Assembly (NCBI RefSeq): GCF_016793825.1 | Contig: NZ_JAEULM010000052.1 | Coordinates: 113,804 to 177,803 of the forward strand | Origin: Sphingopyxis sp. | GTDB taxonomy: Bacteria > Pseudomonadota > Alphaproteobacteria > Sphingomonadales > Sphingomonadaceae | Direction: 5' to 3' | Length of the DNA stretch: 64,000 nt | Shown: piece after piece, positions 17,490 to 26,677 of the stretch | How positions within the stretch are numbered: the stretch's first letter is position 1 | How the letters are laid out: each line of letters starts with the position of its first letter | The notes under the pieces: generated by a model | The model's input: the letters and a program-made list of their open reading frames with translations, nothing else | Told to the model about the DNA's origin: nothing | Databases searched by the model: none | Translations under genes and position numbers: made by a program

Positions 17490-18302
17490 TCAACGCTGGC
17501 ATTTCGGGCAAAAGAAGGTCGAACGGCCGCTCTGCACGACGCGCACGATCGTGCCGCCGCATTCGCACCGTTCACCCTCGCGGCCATAGACGCGCCACTC
17601 CTTTGCGAAATAGCCAAGATCGCCCTCGGGGCTCAGGAAATCGCGCAGCGTCGATCCCCCCGCAGCGATCGCGGCGGTCAACACAGCCTTGATGGCGGGA
17701 ACCAGTACCGCGAGTTTCGCCCTCGACACATCGGCCGCTGGCTTCAGCGGCGAAATCCTCGCCATGTTGAGCGCTTCGCACACATAGATGTTGCCAAGCC
17801 CCGCGACGACCGTCTGGTCGAGCAGCATCGCCTTGATCGGCGCGCGCCGTCCGGCAAGCGCCTTCACGAGACGAGCCGCATCGAAATCCGCCGACAAGGG
17901 TTCGGGACCCAGCGTCACGAACGCGGGAAAGCGCGTCAGCGGATCGCCGCTCACCAGATCGACCGAACCAAAGCGCCGCGGATCGTGCAGGAAAAGCCGA
18001 TGCCCGGCCCCGGTTTCGAGCAGCAGATGGTCGTGCTTGCCCGCCTCGCCGCCCTCGGTCCGCCAGCGCCCGGACATGCCGAGGTGAAAGATCATATGGT
18101 CGTCGCGATCGGTCGAGACGATGCCATATTTCGCGCGGCGCGAGAGGCGGGTGACCGTCGCGCCGGTCAGCCGCTGGGCGAGGTCTACCGGGAAGGCCCG
18201 GCGCAGATCGGGACGAAAGGTGGAAACGGTCACGAGCCGCTGCCCCTCGAGGAAGGGCATGAGACCGCGAACGGTGGTTTCGACTTCGGGAAGCTCGGGC
18301 AT
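17490..18302 (-). CDS. mutM: Formamidopyrimidine-DNA glycosylase (Fpg/MutM)
   Basis: 270 residues. After Met removal the N-terminal Pro-Glu (PELPEVETTVRGL) gives the catalytic nucleophile and acid. The helix-two-turn-helix core is in LLDQTVVAGLGNIYVCEAL. The C-terminal zinc finger has four Cys (CECGG...FFCPKCQR). It removes 8-oxoG and other oxidised purines and nicks the AP site. It diverges from ubiE with 93 bases between starts. Confidence 0.96.
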   Translation of the reverse strand: MPELPEVETTVRGLMPFLEGQRLVTVSTFRPDLRRAFPVDLAQRLTGATVTRLSRRAKYGIVSTDRDDHMIFHLGMSGRWRTEGGEAGKHDHLLLETGAGHRLFLHDPRRFGSVDLVSGDPLTRFPAFVTLGPEPLSADFDAARLVKALAGRRAPIKAMLLDQTVVAGLGNIYVCEALNMARISPLKPAADVSRAKLAVLVPAIKAVLTAAIAAGGSTLRDFLSPEGDLGYFAKEWRVYGREGERCECGGTIVRVVQSGRSTFFCPKCQR

Positions 18303-18395
18303 ATCGCCAATGCGGCTACGCGCCATTTGCCTGCGCGACAAGGCCCGGCTAAAGGCCGACGCAACAGACCTTCTCCCCGCAAAGGCGCGCACTCC

Positions 18396-19133
18396 ATGGC
18401 CACCCCCGATACCGTCAGCTTCGGCTATGAACAGGTTCCCGCGACCGCGAAGACCGCGATGGTCGGCGAAGTGTTCAGCCGCGTCGCGCGCAAATACGAC
18501 ATCATGAACGACGCGATGTCGGGCGGGATGCACCGGCTGTGGAAAGATCGTTTCGTGCGCCGCGTGAAACCCCGCGCGGGCGAAGCGATCCTCGACATGG
18601 CGGGTGGCACGGGCGACATCGCCTTTCGGATGGAAAAAAGCGGCGCGAGCATCACCGTCGCCGACATCAATCCCGACATGCTGGGCGTTGGCGTGGAGCG
18701 CGCGGCCGAGCGCGGGATCGACAGCCTTGTCTGGTCCGAGCAGAATGCCGAGAGACTGTCCTTCCCCGACCAGTTCTTCGACGCCTATACGATCGCTTTC
18801 GGCATCCGCAACGTCACCGACATTCCGGCCGCCCTGAAGGAAGCGCACCGCGTGCTGCGTTATGGCGGGCGCTTTTTTTGCCTCGAATTCTCGACCAACG
18901 AATGGCCGGGCTTCGCGCAGGCCTATGATGCCTACTCGCATCATCTCGTCCCGAAGCTCGGCAAACTGATCGCCGACGACGAGGACAGCTATCGCTATCT
19001 CATCGAATCGATTCGCCGCTTCCCGCCGATGCCGAAATTCGCACAGATGATCCGCGACGCCGGTTTCAGCGCGGTGAAGGTCGAACCGATTCTGGGCGGT
19101 CTGGTCGCGATCCACAGCGGGTGGAAAGCTTGA
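18396..19133 (+). CDS. ubiE: Ubiquinone/menaquinone C-methyltransferase UbiE
   Basis: 245 residues from ATG 18396. Family motifs: SFGYEQVPATAKTAMVGEVFSRVA, KYDIMNDAMSGGMHRLWKD, the SAM loop ILDMAGGTGDIAFRM, and FGIRNVTDIPAALKEAHRVL. It C-methylates the benzoquinol ring in ubiquinone biosynthesis. Its stop overlaps the start of ubiB, so the two are translationally coupled; they work in the same pathway. Confidence 0.96.
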   Translation: MATPDTVSFGYEQVPATAKTAMVGEVFSRVARKYDIMNDAMSGGMHRLWKDRFVRRVKPRAGEAILDMAGGTGDIAFRMEKSGASITVADINPDMLGVGVERAAERGIDSLVWSEQNAERLSFPDQFFDAYTIAFGIRNVTDIPAALKEAHRVLRYGGRFFCLEFSTNEWPGFAQAYDAYSHHLVPKLGKLIADDEDSYRYLIESIRRFPPMPKFAQMIRDAGFSAVKVEPILGGLVAIHSGWKA

Positions 19134-20674
19134 CCCGACCCGTCACCCATATTGCCCGCCTGCTGAAATGGGGCCGCATCCTCGCGCGCCACGGGGCGCT
19201 ACGCGGCATCGAAACGGCGCCGCAGACCCCCCCGGGGGTCAGGCGGCTCTGCCGCATCGCCCGATTGGGCACGATCCAGCCGAAGGTTCCCGATTATGCC
19301 GCCGCCTTTCAGGCGATCGGGCCCGCCGCGGTCAAGCTGGGCCAGACGCTCGCCACGCGCCCCGATCTGGTAGGCGAAGAGGCCGCGCGGAACCTGCTGA
19401 CCTTGCAGGACGCGCTGGCGCCGGTGCCGTTCGACCGGATCCGGCAGGAGATCGAGGCGACCTTCGAAACCCCGCTCGAAAACCTCTATGCCGAATTCGA
19501 TCCCGAACCCGTCGGTTCGGCCTCGATCGCGCAAGTCCATCGCGCGATAACGACCGACGGGCGCCAGGTCGCGGTCAAGGTCCGCCGCCCCGGCATCGAC
19601 AAGCAGTTCGCGCGCGACATCGATACCTATGAATGGGCGGCCGCGCATCTGGAGGCCTTCGGCGGCGAAGCGACGCGGCTGCGTCCGCGTGAGGTCATCG
19701 CCAATTTCCGGCGCTGGACGCTGCGCGAGCTCGACCTGCGCCGCGAAGCCGCCTCGGCGTCCGAACTTCGCGACGCGATGGTCGGCGTGCCGACCTATGA
19801 AGTGCCGGCGATCGACTGGGACCGTACCGCCAGCCGCGTGATGACGCTGGATTGGATCGACGGCATCAAGATCTCGCATCGCGACGCGCTGGTTGCGGCG
19901 GGCCACGACATGCAAATTTTGTCGGCGAACCTCGTCAACGCCTTCCTGCGACAGGCGATCGCCGAGGGATTCTTTCACGCCGACATGCATCAGGGCAATC
20001 TGTTCGTGAAGGCCGACGGGACGATCGCCGCGGTCGATTTCGGGATCATGGGGCGGATCAACCGGCAGGCACGCTACTGGCTCGCCGAGATCCTCTATGG
20101 ACTGACCACCGGCAACTATCGCCGCGTCGCGGAAATTCATTTCGAGGCGCAGTACGTACCGGACTATCACAGCGTCGAGGAATTCGCGACGGCGCTCCGC
20201 GCCGTGGGCGAACCCATGCGCGGCAAGCCGGTCAGCGAACTCAGCGTCGGCCAGATGCTCGACGGCCTGTTCGCCATTACCCGCGATTTCGACATGCAGA
20301 CGCAGCCGCATCTGCTGCTGCTGCAAAAGACGATGGTGATGGTCGAAGGCGTCGCGACGATGCTGAACGCAAAGATCAACATGTGGGATGTCTCCGGCCC
20401 CTTCGTACGCGAATGGATTCGGGACGAACTTGGCCCCGAAGCCGCGCTTGCCGACGGCCTGCGCGAACAGGGCAAGACGCTGGCGCTGATCCCCGACATC
20501 ATCCGCCGCCTCGACGCGCAACTGCCGAAGAAGGGCGCAGCCCCGCCTGCCCCGCCGCTGCCCGAAATTCCGCTGATGTGGGACACGGGCGAAAAGCGCC
20601 GGTGGTGGCGCTATGCGCTGATGGCGCTGGTCGGCGCAGCCGCGGGTGCCGGGCTGCTGCAATGGTTCGGCTGA
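19130..20674 (+). CDS. ubiB: Ubiquinone biosynthesis protein UbiB (atypical kinase/ATPase)
   Basis: 514 residues if started at TTG 19130, which overlaps the ubiE stop as TTGA; GTG 19121 is an alternative adding three residues. ABC1/ADCK/UbiB motifs: the KxGQ helix in GPAAVKLGQTLATRPDL, the Ala-rich nucleotide loop EPVGSASIAQVHRA, the invariant Lys in VAVKVRRPGI, the FHADMHQGNLF catalytic loop and VDFGIMGR. A single C-terminal TM (YALMALVGAAAGAGLLQWF) anchors it to the inner membrane. It assists CoQ biosynthesis in lipid handling. Confidence 0.94.
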   Translation: MTRPVTHIARLLKWGRILARHGALRGIETAPQTPPGVRRLCRIARLGTIQPKVPDYAAAFQAIGPAAVKLGQTLATRPDLVGEEAARNLLTLQDALAPVPFDRIRQEIEATFETPLENLYAEFDPEPVGSASIAQVHRAITTDGRQVAVKVRRPGIDKQFARDIDTYEWAAAHLEAFGGEATRLRPREVIANFRRWTLRELDLRREAASASELRDAMVGVPTYEVPAIDWDRTASRVMTLDWIDGIKISHRDALVAAGHDMQILSANLVNAFLRQAIAEGFFHADMHQGNLFVKADGTIAAVDFGIMGRINRQARYWLAEILYGLTTGNYRRVAEIHFEAQYVPDYHSVEEFATALRAVGEPMRGKPVSELSVGQMLDGLFAITRDFDMQTQPHLLLLQKTMVMVEGVATMLNAKINMWDVSGPFVREWIRDELGPEAALADGLREQGKTLALIPDIIRRLDAQLPKKGAAPPAPPLPEIPLMWDTGEKRRWWRYALMALVGAAAGAGLLQWFG

Positions 20675-20775
20675 CCGACGCCGGGGCGCATCTGGTTACC
20701 GGATATTTACCCTAATTCCCTACCGCTGAACCTCGACCAACCCCGGACCCCGGATCCGGCAAATATCGAGGTTTC

Positions 20776-21903
20776 ATGCGCCACGACGTCTTTCTCGCCG
20801 ACCCCATAACAACGGTCGATACGCTTCCTCTCGAGGTCGCGGTCGTGGTGCCGACGCTCAACGAATCGGCGAATGTCGAAAAACTGGTCGAGAAACTGTC
20901 GATCGTGCTCGCCGGGCGCGGCTGGGAAGTCGTGTTCGTCGACGACAATTCGCCCGACGGCACCAGCGATCTCGTGCGCCGGATCGGCCGCACATCGCGC
21001 CACGTCCGCATCGTCCAGCGGGTGGGTCGCCGCGGCCTTTCGTCGGCGGTGATCGAAGGCATATTGGCAACCGCCGCACCGGTGATCGCGGTGATGGACG
21101 GTGACCTCCAGCATAGCGAGGACGCCTTGCCGCGCTTGATCGCCGCGATCGAAAGCGGCGACGCCGACATCGCCGTCGGCACGCGCTATGTCGCGGGCGG
21201 CGGCACCGGCGACTGGGATCAGGGGCGCGTGCGCATGAGCCGGCTTGCCACCCGCGCCGGGCAGATCGCGCTCGGAACCAATGTCAGCGATCCGATGAGC
21301 GGCTTTTTCGCGATCCGCCGCGACGCCTTTGAGCGGGCTTTGCCGCGCCTGTCGGCGATCGGCTTCAAGATCCTGCTGGATATCCTAGCATCGAGTCCGA
21401 CCGCGCTGAAGGTCGCGGAGGTCCCCTACACCTTCCGCAGCCGCGAAGCGGGAGAAAGCAAGATCGGTGCGCGCGTGATCGCCGAATATGCCGAACTGAT
21501 CGCCGACAAGACGATCGGCCGGTTCATTCCCGTCCGCCTGCTCAAATTCCTGATGGTCGGCGGCCTCGGCGTGTTCGTCCATCTCGCGGTCCTGCGAACC
21601 CTGCTCGGGTTCGGCGACAGCTTCCTGACCGCACAGACGGGCGCGGTGGTCGTCGCGATCGCGTTCAACTTCTTCCTCAACAACAGCTTCACCTATGCCG
21701 ATCGCATGTTGAAGGGCTGGCGCATCCTCGGCGGCCTCGCGAGCTTCTATGCGATTTCGGCGCTCGGTGCGGTCGCCAATATCGGCATCGGGACCTGGAT
21801 GGCGGGGCATGACGAACGCTGGTGGGTGGCCGGAGTGGCCGGCGTCCTTGTCGGCGCGATCTGGAACTTCGCCATGTCGTCCGCCCTCACCTGGCGCAAA
21901 TGA
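20776..21903 (+). CDS. Family 2 glycosyltransferase fused to GtrA membrane domain
   Basis: 375 residues. The N-terminal GT2 domain resembles dolichol-phosphate mannose synthases: VVVPTLNESANVEKLV, VVFVDDNSPDGTSDLV, the DxD in VMDGDLQH, and ISDPMSGFF-like NVSDPMSGFFAIRR. From about residue 245 a GtrA domain with four TMs follows (LLKFLMVGGLGVFVHLAVLR ... FNFFLNNSFTYADRML). Such fusions make or flip polyprenyl-phosphate sugars for modification of lipids or polysaccharides. It is coupled by an ATGA overlap to a membrane protein gene, its likely partner. Confidence 0.9.
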   Translation: MRHDVFLADPITTVDTLPLEVAVVVPTLNESANVEKLVEKLSIVLAGRGWEVVFVDDNSPDGTSDLVRRIGRTSRHVRIVQRVGRRGLSSAVIEGILATAAPVIAVMDGDLQHSEDALPRLIAAIESGDADIAVGTRYVAGGGTGDWDQGRVRMSRLATRAGQIALGTNVSDPMSGFFAIRRDAFERALPRLSAIGFKILLDILASSPTALKVAEVPYTFRSREAGESKIGARVIAEYAELIADKTIGRFIPVRLLKFLMVGGLGVFVHLAVLRTLLGFGDSFLTAQTGAVVVAIAFNFFLNNSFTYADRMLKGWRILGGLASFYAISALGAVANIGIGTWMAGHDERWWVAGVAGVLVGAIWNFAMSSALTWRK

Positions 21904-23018
21904 CCGGTAGCGCGGCCCCCGCCGCCGGATGGAACCGGCTCGTCGGGCTGCGTCGCGCCGTCGCGCTCCTGCTCCTCGCGCTGCTGGCGACACTGATCGT
22001 CCTCGGCACGGCCGAACGGCACGCGCCCCGCGACCTCGACATGCGGTCGCCGCTGCTCGCAAAGGAAGCGGGCATGATCGGCGACCACGCGCTTTACCTC
22101 AAGGTGCTGCGCAAGATGGAAGCCGGGGCACCCTACTACCGGACCGTGGCCGAAGAGCATCGCATCTACGGCTATCCGCTCCGCCCCTTTATCGTGGTGC
22201 GTCTTCCCACCCTCGAAGTCGCCCTGAGCAAGATCGGCCTGCCGGCGGGCACCGTCATTGCCAGCATCCTCGGCCTCGTCGCGCTGGTCCTGTGGCGCCG
22301 CCGTCTTGTCGGCGAACCCGGCCTGCCGGCCTACGCCCGCTTTGGCGTCCTGCTGATGGCGATCAACCTCGGGCAGGTCATGTCGGGCCAGTGGGTCCTG
22401 ATCCACGAAGTGCTCGCCGGTGTGTTGATCGCCATCGCGCTTGCCCTCTATCGTCCCGAAAAGCCATGGGGTGCCATGGCCGCCGTCGCTCTTGCCTTGA
22501 CGATCCGCGAAACGGTGCTGCCCGTCGCGATGCTGCTCGGCCTCGTCGCGCTGATCGACCGCAACTGGAAGGTCGCGGCCGCGTGGGTCGGCATCGGCGT
22601 GGTATTCGCCGGCGGCCTGGCCCTCCACGCCGCGGCGGTCGCCGAGGTTGTGCGGCCCGATGATATCGGCGGCGCGGGATGGCTCGGCATGAACGGCTGG
22701 AACAATTATATCGGCTTCATCCACAACACATCGGCGTTGCGCTTCGGCGCGCCGCAATGGGTCGCCGCGATCCTGACCCCGCTCGCATTGCTCGGCTGGC
22801 TGGCCTGGCGATCGCGCCTCGGCACGCTCGGCCTTGCCGTCCAGCTCGGCTACGCTGCTGCCTTCATGCTCTTTGCGCGCCCCGACAATGATTATTGGGG
22901 GATGCTTGTCGTCCCGACGCTCTTCATCGGGCTGGTCTTCGCGCCCGCCGCGCTCGCGGCGCTGATCGACGCGCTGCGCCGTCCGGCGTCGCTTGAACCG
23001 GCGCCGCGCTCGGCATAA
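21900..23018 (+). CDS. Polytopic membrane protein, possible GT87/GT-C-like glycosyltransferase
   Basis: 372 residues with about nine hydrophobic segments and a periplasmic first loop rich in charged residues (RDLDMRSPLLAKEAGMIGDHALY). The topology and its place right after a polyprenyl-phosphate sugar synthase suggest a GT-C type enzyme that uses a lipid-linked sugar, but no clear catalytic motif can be named. The start ATG 21900 overlaps the upstream TGA (ATGA), so the two are translationally coupled. The function is inferred from context only. Confidence 0.6.
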   Translation: MTGSAAPAAGWNRLVGLRRAVALLLLALLATLIVLGTAERHAPRDLDMRSPLLAKEAGMIGDHALYLKVLRKMEAGAPYYRTVAEEHRIYGYPLRPFIVVRLPTLEVALSKIGLPAGTVIASILGLVALVLWRRRLVGEPGLPAYARFGVLLMAINLGQVMSGQWVLIHEVLAGVLIAIALALYRPEKPWGAMAAVALALTIRETVLPVAMLLGLVALIDRNWKVAAAWVGIGVVFAGGLALHAAAVAEVVRPDDIGGAGWLGMNGWNNYIGFIHNTSALRFGAPQWVAAILTPLALLGWLAWRSRLGTLGLAVQLGYAAAFMLFARPDNDYWGMLVVPTLFIGLVFAPAALAALIDALRRPASLEPAPRSA

Positions 23019-23069
23019 CTAGCAGGCGAGGGAATCGGGCGTCCGGTTCCGTGGACAGAATGGACCCGC

Positions 23070-24332
23070 ATGGCCGCTCCGCGCATATTGCTGATCATCG
23101 GTGGCGGCATCGCAGCTTACAAGGCGATCGAGCTTGTCCGGCTGCTCCGGAAATCGGGCATGGTCGTGCGCTGCGTCCTGACCCGCGCCGCCGAACAGTT
23201 CGTGACCCCGCTGACGCTCGCCGCGCTGTCGGAGAATAAAGTATATACAAATCTTTTCGATCTGAAGGACGAGGTCGAAATGGGTCATATCCAGCTCAGC
23301 CGCGAAGCCGACCTGGTCGTCGTCGCGCCTGCAACCGCCGACCTGCTGGCGAGGATGGCGGCCGGCATCGCCGACGATCTGGCAACCACGCTGTTGCTCG
23401 CGACCGACAAGCCGGTCCTCGCCGCGCCGGCGATGAATGTGCGCATGTGGCTGCATCCGGCCACTCGCCGCAATGTCGCGACCCTGCGCGGTGACGGCGT
23501 CACGGTGATGGAACCGGACGAGGGCGAAATGGCGTGCGGCGAATATGGGCCGGGCCGCCTGCCCGAACCGGCGGCGATCAAGGCGGCGATCGACGACGCG
23601 CTGGCCCATGCGCCGGCGCCGGCGCCGCTTACCGGACAGCCCGACTTCGCACCGGCAGACCATCGGCCGCTGTTCGGCCGCCGTATCCTGATCACCGCCG
23701 GGCCGACGCACGAGCCGATCGATCCGGTGCGCTACATCGCCAACCGGTCAAGCGGGAAGCAGGGCTTTGCGATTGCAGCAGCCGCCGCCGAAGCCGGCGC
23801 CGAGGTGCTGCTGGTCGCGGGCCCGGTGCCGCTGCCGACCCCGCCAGGCGTGATCCGCATCGACGTCGAGACCGCGCGTGAGATGGCCGTCGAAGTCGAA
23901 CAGGGCCTGCCTGTCGATGCCGCGATCATGGTCGCTGCGGTCGCCGACTGGCGCGCGGCCGACACTGCGTCGCAAAAGATCAAGAAGGACGGCAGCGGGG
24001 CCGTCCCCCCGCTCGCGCTCGCCGAGAACCCCGATATTCTTGCAAGCGTCGCAAAGAGCGCCCAGCGCCCGCCGCTGCTGATCGGCTTCGCCGCCGAAAC
24101 CAACGACGTCATCGCGCATGCCGAGGCCAAGCTCGCGCGCAAGGGATGCGACTGGATCGTCGCCAATGATGTTTCCGCCGACCCGATGGGGGGGGAGACG
24201 AACCGGCTACATATCGTTAGCAAAGCGGGCGTAGATAGCTGGGACCGCCTGCCGAAGGATGCGGTCGCCCGCAAATTGATGGAAAAGATCGCCCATGAAC
24301 TCGAAACCCGCGCCCCTCTTGAAAGAGATTGA
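23070..24332 (+). CDS. coaBC: Bifunctional phosphopantothenoylcysteine decarboxylase/synthetase CoaBC
   Basis: 420 residues. The N-terminal flavoprotein (CoaC, 1-180) has [25 protein letters not shown] and the active-site Cys in [14 protein letters not shown]. The C-terminal CoaB (about 190-415) has [23 protein letters not shown], the AAVADWR loop and KIKKDG. Together they make 4'-phosphopantetheine for CoA. The 3' end overlaps dut by 38 bases. Confidence 0.96.
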   Translation: MAAPRILLIIGGGIAAYKAIELVRLLRKSGMVVRCVLTRAAEQFVTPLTLAALSENKVYTNLFDLKDEVEMGHIQLSREADLVVVAPATADLLARMAAGIADDLATTLLLATDKPVLAAPAMNVRMWLHPATRRNVATLRGDGVTVMEPDEGEMACGEYGPGRLPEPAAIKAAIDDALAHAPAPAPLTGQPDFAPADHRPLFGRRILITAGPTHEPIDPVRYIANRSSGKQGFAIAAAAAEAGAEVLLVAGPVPLPTPPGVIRIDVETAREMAVEVEQGLPVDAAIMVAAVADWRAADTASQKIKKDGSGAVPPLALAENPDILASVAKSAQRPPLLIGFAAETNDVIAHAEAKLARKGCDWIVANDVSADPMGGETNRLHIVSKAGVDSWDRLPKDAVARKLMEKIAHELETRAPLERD

Positions 24333-24852
24333 GATCGCCATTCAGCGCCTGCCGAACGGCGGCGGCTTGCCCTTGCCGGCTTATGCCAGCGCGGGAGCAG
24401 CGGGGATGGACATCGTCGCCGCCGAAACGCTGACGCTGCGTCCCGGCGCGCGCCACGCGGTCGCCACCGGGTTCGCAATCGCGATTCCGCCCGGATACGA
24501 AGTACAGGTGCGCCCGCGCTCCGGCCTCGCGCTCAAGCATGGCATTACCTGTCTCAACACGCCGGGGACGATCGACAGCGACTATCGCGGCGAGGTGAAG
24601 GTGATCCTCGCCAACCTCGGCGACGAAAGCTTCGACATCAAGCGCGGCGACCGCATCGCCCAGCTCGTCCCCTCTCCCGTCCAGCGCGCGGCCTTTGCCG
24701 AGGTCGAGACGCTGGATGAAACCGAGCGCGGGACCGGCGGTTTCGGTTCGACCGGCGTAGCAAGCGGCGGCGACGAGGCGATCGAGGATGATAATATCCC
24801 CGAAAACGTAGGCTCGCTGTCGGGCATCAAGACGCGGCGATCGGGCGAGTAG
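24295..24852 (+). CDS. dut: dUTP diphosphatase with C-terminal extension
   Basis: 185 residues. Five trimeric dUTPase motifs are in order: [41 protein letters not shown] (catalytic Asp), [12 protein letters not shown] and GTGGFGSTG. It hydrolyses dUTP to dUMP, limiting uracil in DNA and feeding thymidylate synthesis. Unlike most bacterial homologues, which stop right after motif 5, this one continues for about 30 residues with an acidic then basic tail. The start lies inside coaBC (38-base overlap), an arrangement known in related bacteria. Confidence 0.94.
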   Translation: MNSKPAPLLKEIEIAIQRLPNGGGLPLPAYASAGAAGMDIVAAETLTLRPGARHAVATGFAIAIPPGYEVQVRPRSGLALKHGITCLNTPGTIDSDYRGEVKVILANLGDESFDIKRGDRIAQLVPSPVQRAAFAEVETLDETERGTGGFGSTGVASGGDEAIEDDNIPENVGSLSGIKTRRSGE

Positions 24853-24855
24853 GCG

Positions 24856-25605
24856 TTGCTCAGCGACGCCGAACTCGACCGTTATGCACGCCAGATCATC
24901 CTGCCCGCGTTCGGCGGTGCGGGACAGGCGAGGCTGAAGGCCGCCCACATCGTCATCGTCGGCGCCGGTGGCATCGGCTGCCCGGCGATCGCCTACCTTG
25001 CGGCGGCGGGCGTCGGCAGGCTGACGATCATCGACCATGATGTCGTCGAACTCTCCAACCTGCAGCGCCAGCCGCTCTTCACCGATGTCGACATCGGGTC
25101 GTTCAAGGCCAAGGTCGCGGCCGACGCCACGCGCCGGATCAACCCGCATGTCGAGGCGATCGCGGTCGCCGAACGCCTCGATGCGAACAACGCCGAAACG
25201 CTGCTCGCGACCGCCAGCCTGATCCTCGACGGCTGCGACAATTTCGAAACCCGGCTCGCGGTCAATCGCGCCGCGGTCGCGCTTCATATCCCGCTTCTCT
25301 CGGCCGCGATCGGGGCGTTCGAGGGGCAGGTCGCGCTCTATGAGGGCTGGCGCGCCGACGCCCCCTGCTACGCCTGCCTCGTCGGCGACGACCCCGATCG
25401 CCCCGGCATCAACTGCGCCGAGCAGGGCGTGATGGGCGCGCTCGCCGGGATGATCGGCACGATGGCGGCGCTGGAGGCGGTCCGCGCGCTCGCCGGTTGG
25501 GGCCGACCGCTATCGGGCAAGCTTGCGATCGTCGACATGCTCGACCGCCGCTGGCGCGAGGTCGCGGTCGCCAAGGATCCGGAGTGTCCGATATGCCGGG
25601 GCTGA
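24856..25605 (+). CDS. HesA/MoeB/ThiF family adenylyltransferase
   Basis: 249 residues from TTG 24856. An E1-like fold: RYARQIILPAFGGAGQ, nucleotide loop VIVGAGGIGCPAIAYLAAAGVG, DHDVVELSNLQRQPLF, and two Cys pairs (CYAC, CPIC) for structural zinc. It adenylates the C-terminal Gly-Gly of a sulfur carrier such as MoaD or ThiS. Which carrier cannot be told. It follows dut by 3 bases and overlaps the DsrE-like gene by 13 bases, so both probably act in sulfur transfer. Confidence 0.9.
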   Translation: MLSDAELDRYARQIILPAFGGAGQARLKAAHIVIVGAGGIGCPAIAYLAAAGVGRLTIIDHDVVELSNLQRQPLFTDVDIGSFKAKVAADATRRINPHVEAIAVAERLDANNAETLLATASLILDGCDNFETRLAVNRAAVALHIPLLSAAIGAFEGQVALYEGWRADAPCYACLVGDDPDRPGINCAEQGVMGALAGMIGTMAALEAVRALAGWGRPLSGKLAIVDMLDRRWREVAVAKDPECPICRG

Positions 25606-25958
25606 ACATCATCGTCGCATCGGCCGATGGCCAGCGCTTCTATGCCGCGCTCGAAACCGCCGCCGCCGCCGCCGCGCTCGGCCGCCCGGCGCGCCTCTTT
25701 CTGCAGGGCGAAGCCGCGGCGCTGCTGCGCATTCCGGTATCCTTCGACGGCGATGCCGCTCGACGCGCGGCGGGGCAGCCCGACCTCGTGTCGCTGATCG
25801 CCGAGGCGATGGCGATGGGGGTGCGGCTGACCGTCTGCCAGTCGGGCATGGCGCTCGCCCACATGGTGGCCAGCGACCTGGTGCCACAGGTCCGCGCGGG
25901 CGGGCTCGTCAGTTTCCTGACCGATGCCGAACCCGGCGATCAACTCGTCACCTATTAG
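25593..25958 (+). CDS. DsrE-family small sulfur-relay-like protein
   Basis: 121 residues. Pattern of the DsrE/DsrF fold: LNIIVASADGQRFYAALETAAAAAALG, ARLFLQGEAAAL, then VRLTVCQSGMALAHM, where the Cys sits at the position of the persulfide-carrying residue in some family members. It overlaps the MoeB-like gene by 13 bases and faces the methyltransferase gene, sharing 4 bases with its 3' end. A sulfur relay role with its neighbour is inferred. Confidence 0.75.
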   Translation: MPGLNIIVASADGQRFYAALETAAAAAALGRPARLFLQGEAAALLRIPVSFDGDAARRAAGQPDLVSLIAEAMAMGVRLTVCQSGMALAHMVASDLVPQVRAGGLVSFLTDAEPGDQLVTY

Positions 25959-26677
25959 GGATTCTTGCAGACCGTGATCGCGTCGGGCGCGGGGCGTTTC
26001 CCCTCGGGCACGAAGCGCGCGAGGTAGCCGCCGGCGTGCGCCTTGTCGTCGTAGGAGACGAGCTTGTAGCCCACCGCTTCGAACTCGCAGACGAGCAGGC
26101 GGAAGGGCGTGCCATGCTGTGCGATCGGACGGTCACCATCGACGACGATCACCTGCCCGCCCGCGCGCAGCGCCGGTCGCAACCGCCAGAGGAAGGCGTA
26201 GGGCTCGCCGATCTCGTGATACATGTGGACCATGAAGACGCGGTCGAAACTGTCGGCGGGCAACCGCGGATCATCGACCGCGCCAAGCTTCAGCGAAACA
26301 TTGTCGAGCCGTTCGCGCGCGACGCGGTCGGCAAGGCGCTCGATCACCTCGGGCTGGATGTCCTGTGCAAGCACGCGCCCGGTCGCGCCGACCCGCGGCG
26401 CAAGCCGAACAGTGTAATAGCCGTCGCCCGCGCCGATGTCGGCGACTGTCATGCCCGGCCGGACATCGGCCGAATCCATCACGTCATCGGCTTCGTTGAC
26501 GCGATCGCGGGCTTCCTCGGTCGACCATTTGGTCGAGGTGATCGGCGCAACGGGCCGGTCGGCCGGCGGAAACTCCCGCGCGGATTCGATGCGGTCGCTG
26601 TTCTCGTTCCACGGACCGTCGCAACCGCCGAGCAGCGGCACGAGGGCCAGCGCGGCGAGAACGGCCGGGATCTTCAT
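25955..26677 (-). CDS. Predicted lipoprotein with class I SAM-methyltransferase domain
   Basis: 240 residues. The N-terminus MKIPAVLAALALVPLLGGCD is a lipoprotein signal with lipobox LGGC (Cys19). The body has a Rossmann methyltransferase core: VADIGAGDGYYTVRLA (SAM loop, about 78-92), DIQPEVIERL, and DRVFMVHMYHEI. It resembles COG4798 predicted methyltransferases. Export of a SAM-dependent enzyme would be odd, since SAM is cytosolic. Its ATG overlaps the prfB stop (ATGA), so it is coupled to prfB. Confidence 0.75.
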   Translation of the reverse strand: MKIPAVLAALALVPLLGGCDGPWNENSDRIESAREFPPADRPVAPITSTKWSTEEARDRVNEADDVMDSADVRPGMTVADIGAGDGYYTVRLAPRVGATGRVLAQDIQPEVIERLADRVARERLDNVSLKLGAVDDPRLPADSFDRVFMVHMYHEIGEPYAFLWRLRPALRAGGQVIVVDGDRPIAQHGTPFRLLVCEFEAVGYKLVSYDDKAHAGGYLARFVPEGKRPAPDAITVCKNP

